From: CAVYEM01 sp963767635
GTDB lineage: Bacteria > Vulcanimicrobiota > Vulcanimicrobiia > Vulcanimicrobiales > Vulcanimicrobiaceae
DNA: 64,000 nucleotides
Reading direction: 5' to 3'
Assembly (NCBI GenBank): GCA_963767635.1
Contig: CAVYEM010000001.1
Location: forward strand, 2,046,001-2,110,000
Under the pieces are notes generated by a model. The model worked only from the letters and a program-made list of their open reading frames with translations. It did not search any database and was not told the DNA's origin. A program made the position numbers and the translations under genes. Positions 40,688 through 50,221 of this stretch are shown one piece after another (the first letter of the stretch is position 1; each line of letters starts with the position of its first letter).

Positions 40688-42625
40688 ATGCACGTCATGT
40701 ATCCGGTTGGATCGCTCTCGAGTGGCGCGGGCTCGGTAACCGAACTCGAACGGCTCTTTGAGATCACGCGCGACGTTCTGAGCGCCCCATCGCTTGATGC
40801 GGCGCTGACTTCGCTTGCGCGAGGCGTGCGGGATTTTTTCGGCTGGCGTTTCGTGACGATGGTCGCGGCGGAGGAGCCCGACGGTGAATTGCGCCGCCGA
40901 GTGATGCTCGGCTATCCGGACGACGTCGTCACCCAGCGTCTCTACGAAAAGATCGACCGCGATGCATTCGACGGGATGCTGCGCCAAGCGGTCCGCTTTT
41001 TCGAGGATTGTTATTTCTTTCCGGCCGAGCGCGAAGCGCACTGGGAGCGTTCGATCTACACGGGCGCCAATCCCAACGGCGCCATGCGCAAATATCCCAG
41101 CCAATGGCACGAGCGCGACGCGCTCGTTTTGACGCTGCACGATCGCGACGGCGTGATGATCGGCTACATGTCGCCCGATGCGCCGCTCAACGGCGAGATT
41201 CCCAGCGCGCAAACGCTGCGCGCCATGCAGGTGTTCGTCAACCTCATGGGCATGGCGCTGACGAATGCCCGCTCTCAGAGCCGTTTGGAGTACGAAGCAA
41301 CGCACGACTCGCTCACCGGACTGCCAAACCGCAGCGTCTTTTCCCTCGAACTAGCGCGGGCGCTGCAAAGCGTGCAGCGCGGCGAATCGATTGGCGGACG
41401 CGCCGTGCTGTATTTGGATCTGGACGAATTCAAGTCGATCAACGACACGCTCGGACATCTAGCCGGCGACGATGTGCTCAAGGAAGCGGCAGCGCGCCTG
41501 CGCTCGGTGATCGACGACCGATTCATCGTCGCCCGCATGGCGGGAGACGAGTTCGCGGTCCTGCTTGCCGACACGGTTCCCGAATATGTCACCGCGGTGC
41601 TGGATCTGGTCCATCGAACCTTGCGTCATCCCTACCACGTGGCCGGACGCGAGATCGTGATGACCGCAAGCATCGGCGTTGCGCCGATCGATCGTCAATA
41701 TCGCTCCATTGCCGACGTCATGCGCGATGCGGATACGGCGATGTATCACGCCAAAGGCGAGGGTCGAAACCGCAGCGCGATCTTCACGGCAAGCATGCAC
41801 GAAGAGGCGCTTCGCCGCCTATCGCTGCGCATGCATTTGCGTTCGGCGATCGAGCACAAACAGTTCGTGGTCTTGTACCAGCCGATCGTTGCGCTCGCGG
41901 ATGGAGCGATCTGCGGCGTGGAAGCGCTGCTGCGCTGGCATCATCCCGAGCAAGGGTATCTCGCTCCGGCCGCGTTTTTACCGCTCGCCGAAGAGATGGG
42001 ACTGATGGTGCCGGTGGGGCGCTTCGTGCTCGACACTGCCTGCACCCAACTGCGTACTTGGCAAGCGGATCATCCCGGCCAAGTGCTGCAGATGCACGTC
42101 AATCTTTCGGTGCAGGAAGTGCTCCAGCCGGATCTGCCGGCGTTCATTGCCGAGCTGGTTCAAAGGCACGGCATCGACCCCGGCGCGCTGACCTTGGAAA
42201 TTACCGAAACGTCGATCCTCGAGAGCGAAATGCGGGCCGCCGGGGTGCTTGCGCAGATCAAGGCGATTGGAGTGCGGTTGTGCATCGACGATTTCGGCAC
42301 GGGATACTCTTCGTTGCGATACATCAAGACGCTGCCCGTGGACGGATTCAAAATCGATCAAACGTTCATCGCAGACGTTGCCGACGCAAAGAGCGAGCAG
42401 ATTATCGAACTGCTGGTGCGGCTGGGAGACGCGTGCAACCTGCGCGTCACCGCGGAAGGGATCGAAACGCCGCGTCAAGCGCAGCGGCTGCTGGCCCTCG
42501 GATGCACGTACGCGCAAGGCTTATATTTCAACGGCGCCATGCCCGCAGAGCGAATCGACGCGCTGCTCGGCGAGCGCACGTCGTATTCGAGTGCTGAATA
42601 TCCGCTAACGCCGCAAGCCGTTTAA
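40688..42625 (+). CDS. GAF-GGDEF-EAL cyclic-di-GMP protein
   Basis: 645 residues. The N-terminal GAF-like sensor (residues about 15-195) precedes a GGDEF domain (ATHDSLTGLPNR, DLDEFKSINDTLGH, signature MAGDEFAVL with Ala in place of the first Gly) and an EAL domain (GVEALLRWHHPEQG, ETSILE, CIDDFGTGYSSLRYIKTLPVDGFKIDQ). The EAL catalytic glutamate and the DDFGTG loop are intact, so phosphodiesterase activity is likely. AGDEF can still be active, so cyclase activity is open. No transmembrane segment is evident, so the protein is probably cytosolic. It converges on hpnG with a four-base overlap. Confidence 0.93.
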   Translation: MHVMYPVGSLSSGAGSVTELERLFEITRDVLSAPSLDAALTSLARGVRDFFGWRFVTMVAAEEPDGELRRRVMLGYPDDVVTQRLYEKIDRDAFDGMLRQAVRFFEDCYFFPAEREAHWERSIYTGANPNGAMRKYPSQWHERDALVLTLHDRDGVMIGYMSPDAPLNGEIPSAQTLRAMQVFVNLMGMALTNARSQSRLEYEATHDSLTGLPNRSVFSLELARALQSVQRGESIGGRAVLYLDLDEFKSINDTLGHLAGDDVLKEAAARLRSVIDDRFIVARMAGDEFAVLLADTVPEYVTAVLDLVHRTLRHPYHVAGREIVMTASIGVAPIDRQYRSIADVMRDADTAMYHAKGEGRNRSAIFTASMHEEALRRLSLRMHLRSAIEHKQFVVLYQPIVALADGAICGVEALLRWHHPEQGYLAPAAFLPLAEEMGLMVPVGRFVLDTACTQLRTWQADHPGQVLQMHVNLSVQEVLQPDLPAFIAELVQRHGIDPGALTLEITETSILESEMRAAGVLAQIKAIGVRLCIDDFGTGYSSLRYIKTLPVDGFKIDQTFIADVADAKSEQIIELLVRLGDACNLRVTAEGIETPRQAQRLLALGCTYAQGLYFNGAMPAERIDALLGERTSYSSAEYPLTPQAV

Positions 42626-43230
42626 AAAAGCGCCCGCGCGATAACGCGTGCAGCGATTCGCGCGCACCGCGGTCCTTCGCGCGCCAGAAACGGCAAATCG
42701 CGCCATGCCGCCGGAAAAATCAGCGCGCGCGCCGGTCTCTCCCACGCCGGCGAAATCTCGCGCTGCGGCGTGTCGAGCACCACGCGCACGCAAGCGATGC
42801 CGCTCGCATCGATAAAGCCACTCTCCATGTCCACGCCGGCACATCCGCGCTGCGCCCACATTTCACGTGCGCGGCCGCGCAAAACGGCGGCCGCGGTGAG
42901 CAGCGGATCCTGCACGCAGCGATATCCCTGCGCGCGAGCCGCTGCCGCAAGCATTTGCGCGACGAGCGGATCGCATGCGATGACGGTGCCGTCCACGAGC
43001 CGCAGCTCGCGCGGAACGAGCACCGTGCCCGTCGGCAGATCCGCGCGCAAACCGCCCGCAAGGCCGCAGCTGATGGCGATGCCGTCGATATGCTGCCGCC
43101 TGCGCCGCAGTGCGACGCCGGCTTGCACGACGCGTGCGTCGCGTGGGAGCGCCGATCGCGCAGCGGCCGTTTCAACGCCGGTCGCCGTGACTATCGTGTA
43201 CGTCGCCGCCTCAGGCTGTAAGGTATCCAT
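42622..43230 (-). CDS. hpnG: Hopanoid-associated phosphorylase HpnG
   Basis: 202 residues from the ATG at 43228-43230. The PNP/nucleosidase fold is reduced, with TATGVETAAARSALP, VQAGVALRRRR and ISCGLAGGLRADLPTGTVLVP (phosphate/ribose site) and DMESGFIDA (the glutamate contacting ribose). HpnG removes adenine from adenosylhopane to give phosphoribosyl- or ribosylhopane. Last gene of the hopanoid operon. Its start overlaps the hpnA stop by 20 bases. Confidence 0.88.
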   Translation of the reverse strand: MDTLQPEAATYTIVTATGVETAAARSALPRDARVVQAGVALRRRRQHIDGIAISCGLAGGLRADLPTGTVLVPRELRLVDGTVIACDPLVAQMLAAAARAQGYRCVQDPLLTAAAVLRGRAREMWAQRGCAGVDMESGFIDASGIACVRVVLDTPQREISPAWERPARALIFPAAWRDLPFLAREGPRCARIAARVIARALF

Positions 43231-44203
43231 GCTCGCCGTACCATTGCACGGCACGCTCGAGAGCCGCCCGCACGTCGCCGGCGTGAAAACCGAGATCGCG
43301 ATGCGCTTTGGAACTGTCGACGAACATGCGCTCGAACGCCATGCGAACGCCTTCGAGAGGAACTCGCGGACCGGCGCGGCGATCGATCCGGCAGCGGGCC
43401 TCGTCGGCATACGCAATAGCGAGCGCCAGCGCGTCGGGAACCCGCCATGACGGCATCGGTTTTCCCGTCACATTCGCGAGCAGCTCCCAGACTTGGTCGA
43501 GCAGGAGATTTTCACCGCCCAAAATGTAGCGCTCTCCCGGTTTGCCGCGTTCGATTGCGGCCACGTGGGCGCGCGCGACGTCCTCGACGGGCACGATGTT
43601 CAGGCCGCCGCGCGGCGGTTTGGCGAAGATCCTGCCGCGCGCAAAGTCAACGATCATTTGGCCGGTGGGCGTGGGTCTCCAATCGCCCGGCCCGACCGGC
43701 GCGGTCGGCAGCAACGCGACGACGGGAACGCGCCCGGCGAATGCGGCGCGCTCCTGTTCCAGCTTGGAATGATGGTAGCCCGTTTCACCGTCCGGAGGGG
43801 CCCAATCGGATTCATTGCGGATTCTGCCGTCGCGGCTTGGGCCAAGCGTAGCGGAGCTCGAGGTCAGAATGAAGCGTTCCACCCCGGCAACGCGCGCGGC
43901 TTCAACCAAGCTTGCCGTTCCGACGACGTTGACTCGATGGGTACGCTCGCGGTCCGACGGCGCCAGCGAATATAACGCGCCGCAGTGCACCACGTAACGG
44001 CAGCCCTCCAGCGCCCGCGCGAAATCGCCGGTGCGCTCTAAATCGCCGGTAATAATCTGCAGCGCATCGGCGTCGGGGTGAACCAATCGCGACGTGCGCG
44101 CAAGCGCGCGCACGCGGTATCCGGCGGCGAGCAGTTCGCGCAGCACGTGGCTGCCCACAAAGCCGCTTCCGCCGGTCAGAAAAACGGTGTCGTCAGTGCG
44201 CAA
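43211..44203 (-). CDS. hpnA: Hopanoid-associated sugar epimerase HpnA
   Basis: 330 residues, an extended SDR: LTGGSGFVGSHVLRELLAAGY (NAD-binding TGxxGxxG) at the start, TSSSATLGPS with the catalytic Ser and YHHSK (YxxxK) near residue 140, then PTAPVGPGDWRPTPTG and GLNIVPVEDVARAH. This is the HpnA branch found in nearly every hopanoid operon and thought to act on the ribose-derived side chain. It overlaps both hpnH (11 bases) and hpnG (20 bases). Confidence 0.9.
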   Translation of the reverse strand: MRTDDTVFLTGGSGFVGSHVLRELLAAGYRVRALARTSRLVHPDADALQIITGDLERTGDFARALEGCRYVVHCGALYSLAPSDRERTHRVNVVGTASLVEAARVAGVERFILTSSSATLGPSRDGRIRNESDWAPPDGETGYHHSKLEQERAAFAGRVPVVALLPTAPVGPGDWRPTPTGQMIVDFARGRIFAKPPRGGLNIVPVEDVARAHVAAIERGKPGERYILGGENLLLDQVWELLANVTGKPMPSWRVPDALALAIAYADEARCRIDRRAGPRVPLEGVRMAFERMFVDSSKAHRDLGFHAGDVRAALERAVQWYGEHGYLTA

Positions 44204-45200
44204 GCGCGGCGCGAATACTCTCCTTGATCGATCCGGTCGTTTTTACGACCGCGGTCGGTTCGTAGCCACAGTGCGCCATGCAATTCTCACACTTGGGATG
44301 CTTACCGCGACCGTACTTGGACCAATCCGTTTCTTCGATGAGCTCTTTGTACGTTTTTGCGTAGGCCTCGTCCGACATCAGATAGCACGGACGCTGCCAG
44401 CCGAAAATCGAGTACGACGGAATGCCCCAAGGCGTGCATTCCATGTCGAGCTTGCCTTCGAGAAAGTCCAAAAAGACGGGACTGTGGTTCAAGCGCCACT
44501 TTTTGCGCTTGCCGCCCGAAAACGCTTCCCGGAAAATCGCGCGGGTACGCTCCACGCCGAGAAAATGCTCTTGGTCGGGCGCCTTTTCGTAAGCATAGCC
44601 CGGCGAAATCTGCATCGAATCGACCTGCAGATCGTCGTTGAGGTAATCGAGCACGGCGCGGATCGTCGTGGCGTCGTCCGGATCGAAGAACGTCGTGTTC
44701 GTAGAGACGCGAAAGCCCTTTTCCTTGGCGACCTTGATCGCCGATACCGCCTTGTCGAACGTTCCTTCGCGGCAGACGACTTGATCGTGCCTTTCTTGCA
44801 GGCCGTCCAAATGGATCATCCACGTGAAAAGCGAGTGCGGCGTGAATTTGTCGACCTTCTTTTCGAGCAGGAGCGCGTTCGTGCAGACGATCACGACCTT
44901 TTTGCGCTTGATGAGCTCGTCGACCAAACGCGGCAGTTCTTCGTACACCAGCGGCTCGCCGCCCGCGATGGAGATCACCGGAGCGCCGCATTCTTCCACC
45001 GCCGCAAGACAATCCTCGACGGACAAGCGCTTGCGCAGCGTATCCATCGGATACTGAATTTTCCCGCATCCCGCGCACGCCAAGTTGCACTGAAAGAGCG
45101 GTTCGAGTTCCATCACCAGCGGATACTTCGTTTCGCGCCGAAGCTTCTTTCCGAAGATGTATTTGGCGATTTGGGCTTTTTGGGCGAACGGGGTGCTCAT
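44193..45200 (-). CDS. hpnH: Adenosyl-hopene transferase HpnH
   Basis: 335 residues from the ATG at 45198-45200. Radical SAM motif CNLACAGCGK near residue 38, preceded by YPLVMELEPLFQ; ISIAGGEPLVYEELP as the glycine-rich SAM motif; a C-terminal region with HPKCENCMAHCGYEPTAV. HpnH joins the 5'-deoxyadenosyl radical to diploptene, the first step of C35 hopanoid side-chain synthesis. It overlaps the shc stop by four bases (ATGA). Confidence 0.95.
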   Translation of the reverse strand: MSTPFAQKAQIAKYIFGKKLRRETKYPLVMELEPLFQCNLACAGCGKIQYPMDTLRKRLSVEDCLAAVEECGAPVISIAGGEPLVYEELPRLVDELIKRKKVVIVCTNALLLEKKVDKFTPHSLFTWMIHLDGLQERHDQVVCREGTFDKAVSAIKVAKEKGFRVSTNTTFFDPDDATTIRAVLDYLNDDLQVDSMQISPGYAYEKAPDQEHFLGVERTRAIFREAFSGGKRKKWRLNHSPVFLDFLEGKLDMECTPWGIPSYSIFGWQRPCYLMSDEAYAKTYKELIEETDWSKYGRGKHPKCENCMAHCGYEPTAVVKTTGSIKESIRAALAH

Positions 45201-47092
45201 GAAACGGTGACCTGCTCCTTGGAGACGAGTTGACCGGTTTGCGCATGACGACGATAGCGCGCGGCCATTGCGAGCGCCATCGTCGGGAAAAGATGCCGGT
45301 ACATGTGGTAATTCAAATAGAAATCGCGCGGGAAACCTGTACCCGTAAAATACGGTTCGTCCCACGTTCCGTCGGCACGCTGGCGCTCACGGAGAAATTC
45401 CAAGCCGCGCTGTGCGGCAGGATGCTGCCCGATCCCGGCCCACTGCAAGGTCATCACGGCCCATGCGGTTTGCGAGGGCGTGCTGGTTCCCACGCCTGCG
45501 AGCGATTCGTCGACGTATGAATGGCAGCTTTCGCCCCAGCCACCGTCGGAGTTCCGTTTTGAAAGAACCCACCGCGCGGCTCGCGCGATCATCTCCTCAC
45601 CGCCGCTGCGCAGCTGCGCGAGCGCGGAAACGACGCACCATGTGCCGTAGATGTAGTTGACGCCCCACCGCCCAAACCAAGCCCCAGACGGCTTCTGCGT
45701 GCGCCGCAGGTATTCGAGCGCTTGCGCCACGTTGGGATCGCGCTCGTCCTGGCCAAGCATGGCCAGCATCTCGACCACGTGCGCGGTGACGTCCTCCGTG
45801 GGCGGATCGATCATCGCGCCGAAATCGGAGAACGGCATGCGGTACAGAAATTCGCTGGTATTGTCGCGATCGAACGAAGCCCATGCGCCGTTTCCCGAGC
45901 GCATTGCGAGCGTCCACGGTACGGCGCGTTCGATTGCGGGACGCACGCGCTCGGGCTCGCCGCCTTCCAGCAGGCTGCACACGATGACGGCGGTATCGTC
46001 GACGTCGGGATAAATGTCGTTGTCGAACTCAAACGCCCAGCCGCCGTTCGGGACGCCGTTGCAGCGAATCTGCCAATCGCCCCACATGTCGGCCGGAATC
46101 TGTTCTTTCACGAGCCAGTCGACGGCTTTGCGCATCGCCGGATGATCCGCGCGCAGTCCGGCCTGATACAGCACGCGAATAGCCCACGCGGTGTCCCATA
46201 CCGGAGACATGCAGGCCTGAAAGCGCCATCCCGTTTCATCGGCAAACGCAAAACGTTCCATGCCGCGCAGTCCTTTGCGCATGGCCGGATGATCCAGTTC
46301 GAAGCCTTCCACGCTGAGCGCGATCAGGGAATAAACCCACGGCGGCTGGATGCCGCCCCAACTGCCGTCGGCTTCTTGCCGCGCGAGAATCCACTCAATC
46401 ATCTTCTTGCACGCCGCTTCGCGCGACGGCCGCAGCGGAGAAGCTTCGTAGGTTTTGAGCGCTTTGTCGACCCACCAAAGCCACCCGCCTCCGCGCACGC
46501 AGTGCATGCGCGACTGCGTACCCGGATTCACGACCTCCGAAATATCGACGCCCAGTTCGCGCACCGGTTTTCGCGCGATGACGACGCATAGCGGCGCTAC
46601 GGTGCCGCGCGCCCAGCAGGAAAAATCGTACAAGTTGAACGGTATCGACGGCGGTAAATAAATCAGCTCCGGCGGCATCGTCGGAATTCCGTCCCACGGA
46701 TACTTGCCGAAGAGCGCCATCCAAATCTTCGTGAAGACGCGTGCTTGCGCCAATCCGCCCAAACGCCGGATGACTGCAAGCGCGCGCTGCATGGGTTCGC
46801 TGCCGGGATCCGCACCGAGCACTTTGAGCGCGACGTACGCCTCGATCGTCGTGCTCAGATCTGCGGGGCCCTCATAATACAACGCCCAAGATCCGTCCTG
46901 CCGCTGATGGTGCAAAATATGCTGCGCCGCGCCCGTACGGATCGGTTCGATCGCAACGCCTAAGAATCGCAGCAGCAGCACGTGCTCCGCGGTCATCGTC
47001 ACGTTGGTTTCCAGTTCGTCGGTCCACCAGCCGTCGGGATGTTGCGCTGCAAGCAGCCAGTCGACGGCACTTTTCAACGCATCGGCCTTCAC
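45197..47092 (-). CDS. shc: Squalene-hopene cyclase
   Basis: 631 residues from the GTG at 47090-47092, which overlaps the hpnE stop (GTGA). The catalytic acid motif is PDVDDTAVI near residue 375 (DxDDTA). Several QW repeats (QHPDGWW, QRQDGSWALYYEG, QEADGSWGG, RNSDGGWGE, QRADGTWDE) stabilise the double alpha-barrel. GTGFPRDFYLNYHMYRHLFP is the conserved end. It cyclises squalene to hopene/hopanol at the inner membrane. Length is typical. The frame is open far upstream, but that part is antisense-type noise over hpnE. Confidence 0.96.
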   Translation of the reverse strand: MKADALKSAVDWLLAAQHPDGWWTDELETNVTMTAEHVLLLRFLGVAIEPIRTGAAQHILHHQRQDGSWALYYEGPADLSTTIEAYVALKVLGADPGSEPMQRALAVIRRLGGLAQARVFTKIWMALFGKYPWDGIPTMPPELIYLPPSIPFNLYDFSCWARGTVAPLCVVIARKPVRELGVDISEVVNPGTQSRMHCVRGGGWLWWVDKALKTYEASPLRPSREAACKKMIEWILARQEADGSWGGIQPPWVYSLIALSVEGFELDHPAMRKGLRGMERFAFADETGWRFQACMSPVWDTAWAIRVLYQAGLRADHPAMRKAVDWLVKEQIPADMWGDWQIRCNGVPNGGWAFEFDNDIYPDVDDTAVIVCSLLEGGEPERVRPAIERAVPWTLAMRSGNGAWASFDRDNTSEFLYRMPFSDFGAMIDPPTEDVTAHVVEMLAMLGQDERDPNVAQALEYLRRTQKPSGAWFGRWGVNYIYGTWCVVSALAQLRSGGEEMIARAARWVLSKRNSDGGWGESCHSYVDESLAGVGTSTPSQTAWAVMTLQWAGIGQHPAAQRGLEFLRERQRADGTWDEPYFTGTGFPRDFYLNYHMYRHLFPTMALAMAARYRRHAQTGQLVSKEQVTVS

Positions 47093-48429
47093 GATGCGGC
47101 CCTGCTCGATTCCGTGGCGCTCACGGGCGTTGGCAAATCTTCTTCTCCTTGCGAGGCTGCGTGCGGCGTACCCGCCTGCAAAATGCGCGCCGCCCGCAAA
47201 CCGCTGCGAACGGCAGATTCCATCGTATCGGGCCATCCGGTGCCGGTCCATGCTCCGGCAATCGCCAGGTTCGGCAGCGCACAGCGGCCCTGCGGACGGG
47301 ACGCTCCCGGCTTCGGTAAATACGTCCCTTCCGGATTGCGCGTTGCAGCGCCTCGGATAAGACGCGCCGCCGCCAGCCTAGGCAAGATGCCCCGGACTTC
47401 CTGCCACGCGAGAGCAACCATCTCGGAGGTCGGTTTGGCAATCGATGCATCAGCCGCACTCATGCTACAACACAGATAGCCCGGCGCCTTCTGAAAAATC
47501 CACTGGACCGGAGAATCGAGCAAGGCCGCAAAGTCGAAGTCCAGTGCGCCGGCATCGTGCCACAGATGGACGTCCATGATGGCGAAAGGCTCGTACACGT
47601 CGAGCGGCGGAAGCCCGGTTTGCCGCAGATCGCCCACCAACTTTTCCAGCGCGCGCGGCGGCACGGCCAAGACCGCCGCATCGAATTTACGCACGTTTTC
47701 CAAGTCGCGAACGGCGACGCCGCGCGCATCAAGATCAACCGCCGTTACGGCGCACGAACGGTACACTGCGTCCAGCTTGGCGGCGGCGTTTTCCATGATC
47801 TGCGCGAGCGGTACCGTGGCGTATCCGATCCGCGCGTCTCCACGGCCGCGCAGAAACGCCGTCGAGATCACGAATGCGGCGTCGGCAGCGTTCATGCGGT
47901 CCAGCGGCGCGTTCAACGCCGCGACCATGAACGGCTGCCAAAAACTGCGGATCGCTTGCGCGCCTTGCCGTTGCGATTCCAACCAGGCGGCAAATGACTG
48001 GTCGTCGCGCGCGCTCTTGGGATTGAGCCGCAACGTCAGCAAGGCTCGCGCAACCTGGAGTTTGCCTGGGATGCTCAAATGCCGGTACCGCGCGAACGAT
48101 GCGAGCAGATGCAGCGGCGGCGGCAAATCGAGAGCGCGCAGCCGGCTCGAGGCGCCGTTTCGCGCGTACGCGACCACGTCGAAGCGATCTTGCAGGTACA
48201 GCGCGCTTTGCGTGCCGGTGCGCTGTACGAAGCGAACGAACTCCGTGCAGCACGCGAGAAAGACGTGCTGGCCGTTGTCGACGACGTGACCGTCTACTTC
48301 GAACGAGGTTGCGCGGCCGCCCAGTAGCCGGCTGCGCTCGAACAGCTCGACGTGCCATCCCGCGCTCTTCAACTCGGCGGCAGCGGCAAGGCCGGCCAGG
48401 CCGGCGCCCACGACGGCTACGCTTCGCAC
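47089..48429 (-). CDS. hpnE: Hydroxysqualene dehydroxylase HpnE
   Basis: 446 residues from the GTG at 48427-48429; the frame continues upstream but only as a shadow of hpnD. An FAD-binding start SVAVVGAGLAGLAAAAELKSAGWHVELFERS and GGRATSFEVDG, later FVISTAFLRGRGDARIGYATVPL, and a C-terminal NLAIAGAWTGTGWPDTMESAVRSG identify the HpnE branch of amine-oxidase/desaturase-like flavoproteins. It reduces hydroxysqualene to squalene. Seven bases follow the hpnD stop. Confidence 0.93.
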   Translation of the reverse strand: MRSVAVVGAGLAGLAAAAELKSAGWHVELFERSRLLGGRATSFEVDGHVVDNGQHVFLACCTEFVRFVQRTGTQSALYLQDRFDVVAYARNGASSRLRALDLPPPLHLLASFARYRHLSIPGKLQVARALLTLRLNPKSARDDQSFAAWLESQRQGAQAIRSFWQPFMVAALNAPLDRMNAADAAFVISTAFLRGRGDARIGYATVPLAQIMENAAAKLDAVYRSCAVTAVDLDARGVAVRDLENVRKFDAAVLAVPPRALEKLVGDLRQTGLPPLDVYEPFAIMDVHLWHDAGALDFDFAALLDSPVQWIFQKAPGYLCCSMSAADASIAKPTSEMVALAWQEVRGILPRLAAARLIRGAATRNPEGTYLPKPGASRPQGRCALPNLAIAGAWTGTGWPDTMESAVRSGLRAARILQAGTPHAASQGEEDLPTPVSATESSRAAS

Positions 48430-48436
48430 AGCGCCA

Positions 48437-49357
48437 CTACTCTTGTCGAAGCGTTGGGCGAAGCCACGACTCCAGCACGACACGCAGCTTTTCGCGTTTC
48501 GAGAGCCCCGCGCGCTCGCGCAGCGGCAGCTGCGGATCGCGTTCGATCTTTTGCAAAATGCCTTCGTAAATTCCGGCCATCGTTTGAACGCACGCGCCCG
48601 CGCGGCGCGGAACGTACTGCATGACGCGGTAACCGCTCGCAAACAGCGCCCGAGCACGCTCCGTTTCAAAGTCCACGAGCGCGTTCCATCCCGCGCCCGG
48701 CTCGCCGCGTAAGAGCGCCTGTTTCGAAATGCCGAAGCGGCGCAGGTCTTCCTGGGGCAAATAGACGCGTCCCAGTTCGGCATCTTCGCGCACGTCGCGT
48801 AGAATGTTCGTAAGCTGCAGCGCCAAACCCAGTTCGTCGGCGCGCTCGAGGGCAGCGTCGTCGTCGAAGCCGAATATGCGCACGCACATGCGTCCGACCA
48901 CCGACGCAACCAGATAGCAGTATTCGCGCAGCGCGCCCCACGTCTCATACGAGATACAGGTACAATCCCGTTCGACGCCGTCGATGAGCGCCTGCAATTC
49001 GGATTGCGGAATCGCGTAGCGTTCGACGGCTTTGGCGAGAACCTGAACGATCGGATCGTTCTCCGGCGCCCCACGCTCACCGGTTTCGAAACAGCGGTTC
49101 ACGCGCCGCCGCTGCACCGCCAAGCGCCCGGGAATGAGCTCGGATGCGGCAGCGCCGTCCACTTCGTCGTCGACCTGGCGTGCGAAGTCGTAGAGCGCAT
49201 AGATCGCCATGCGCTGATCGTGGGGAAGCGAAATGAAGCCCCAATAGAAGTTCTTGGCTTCCCGGCGCGCCATTTCCCGGCAAAAGCGCTCGGCTTCTTG
49301 CTCCACCGTTTGCGGGCGCCGGACGTAGCGAACCGCGTCAAGCGGTTTTAGCATCAC
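48437..49357 (-). CDS. hpnD: Presqualene diphosphate synthase HpnD
   Basis: 306 residues. A head-to-head prenyl transferase with both aspartate-rich sites: YALYDFARQVDDEVD near residue 56 and LQLTNILRDVREDAELGRVYLPQED near residue 180. It condenses two farnesyl diphosphates to presqualene diphosphate. An ATG one codon later is an alternative start. Overlaps the hpnC stop by 20 bases. Part of the C-D-E trio that replaces squalene synthase in many bacteria. Confidence 0.93.
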   Translation of the reverse strand: MMLKPLDAVRYVRRPQTVEQEAERFCREMARREAKNFYWGFISLPHDQRMAIYALYDFARQVDDEVDGAAASELIPGRLAVQRRRVNRCFETGERGAPENDPIVQVLAKAVERYAIPQSELQALIDGVERDCTCISYETWGALREYCYLVASVVGRMCVRIFGFDDDAALERADELGLALQLTNILRDVREDAELGRVYLPQEDLRRFGISKQALLRGEPGAGWNALVDFETERARALFASGYRVMQYVPRRAGACVQTMAGIYEGILQKIERDPQLPLRERAGLSKREKLRVVLESWLRPTLRQE

Positions 49358-50183
49358 GCGCCTCCGCCCTACGCCCGCTCGCTTCTAAAGCCGCTCTCAC
49401 GAGTAACCCCATCTTCGCCCGCTTCGATACGAAGGGCCGCGTAACATCCGTTCGATACCCGATGCGCTGGATTGCATCGCAGATCGCCAATCCTCCCAAA
49501 CGGTAGAGCGCCAGTTGCATGCGCAATGCACCGGGAGCCATTGCTTCGAGCGTCTTGCCGCTCGCGAGCAGACCGCGGGCCCGGTCGACCAGCGATTTCA
49601 CCGCGCCCGCGATACCGTCGCGATCGAGGTCTTCCTGCAAGACGTAGCTGCGCCCGATTCGTTCGTCGCGGCTCACGTCCTGCGCGTGGTTGGCCAGCTG
49701 CAAGCCGATGCAGACGTCGTCGGAGAACTTTTCGCTCTGCTCGCTCGCCATGCCGAAAAACCTCAGCACGACGCGGCCGACGGGCGCCGCCGAAAGCATG
49801 CAGTACGCCCGCAGCGCGGGCCAGTTGCGGTACGCGGCGACCTGCTGGTCCTGCTCGTTCGCGGCGATCAGATCGAGAAAGGGGCCGGCGTCCAGACCGT
49901 GGAGGTCGACTGTTTCGCGCAGCGCAACCAACACCGGATGCACCGGCGCAGCACCGCGAAAGAACGCTTCGGTCTGCACCCGCCACGAGCTCAACCGCTC
50001 GAGCGCTTCGTGCCTGGAAGCGCTCTCGTCTCCCAGATCGTCAGTCGTGCGGCAGAACGCGTAAAGCCGCATCAGATCGAGTCGAATCTTTGCCGGAACG
50101 ATGCGTGATGCCACGTTGAAGTTTTCGTAGTGCTTGGCAGCGAGTTGACGGCAATACGCATCGGCGCTTTCGCGTTCAGTCAT
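49338..50183 (-). CDS. hpnC: Hydroxysqualene synthase HpnC
   Basis: 281 residues of the same fold as HpnD. It starts AYCRQLAAKHYENFNVASRIVP and has FCRTTDDLGDE (first Asp cluster) and LQLANHAQDVSRDERIGRSYVLQEDL (second). The NH.QDV signature separates HpnC from HpnD. It converts presqualene diphosphate to hydroxysqualene, the substrate of HpnE. It follows fni by 38 bases on the same strand. Confidence 0.93.
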   Translation of the reverse strand: MTERESADAYCRQLAAKHYENFNVASRIVPAKIRLDLMRLYAFCRTTDDLGDESASRHEALERLSSWRVQTEAFFRGAAPVHPVLVALRETVDLHGLDAGPFLDLIAANEQDQQVAAYRNWPALRAYCMLSAAPVGRVVLRFFGMASEQSEKFSDDVCIGLQLANHAQDVSRDERIGRSYVLQEDLDRDGIAGAVKSLVDRARGLLASGKTLEAMAPGALRMQLALYRLGGLAICDAIQRIGYRTDVTRPFVSKRAKMGLLVRAALEASGRRAEARDAKTA

Positions 50184-50221
50184 AACAGACTTTTCGTTAG
50201 GGAACTGCTCGGCGAGCAGGG

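Noticed and set aside
41008..42597. Long plus-strand open frame (about 530 codons) within the GGDEF-EAL gene
   Set aside because: Out-of-frame shadow; Arg/Ser-rich composition and no motif.
47093..47251. Upstream extension of squalene-hopene cyclase
   Set aside because: The extra frame is an antisense-type shadow over hpnE; the GTG overlapping the hpnE stop gives the expected family start.
48430..49080. HpnD-HpnE fusion
   Set aside because: The frame upstream of HpnE is open but meaningless; the HpnD protein is encoded there in a different frame with all its motifs.
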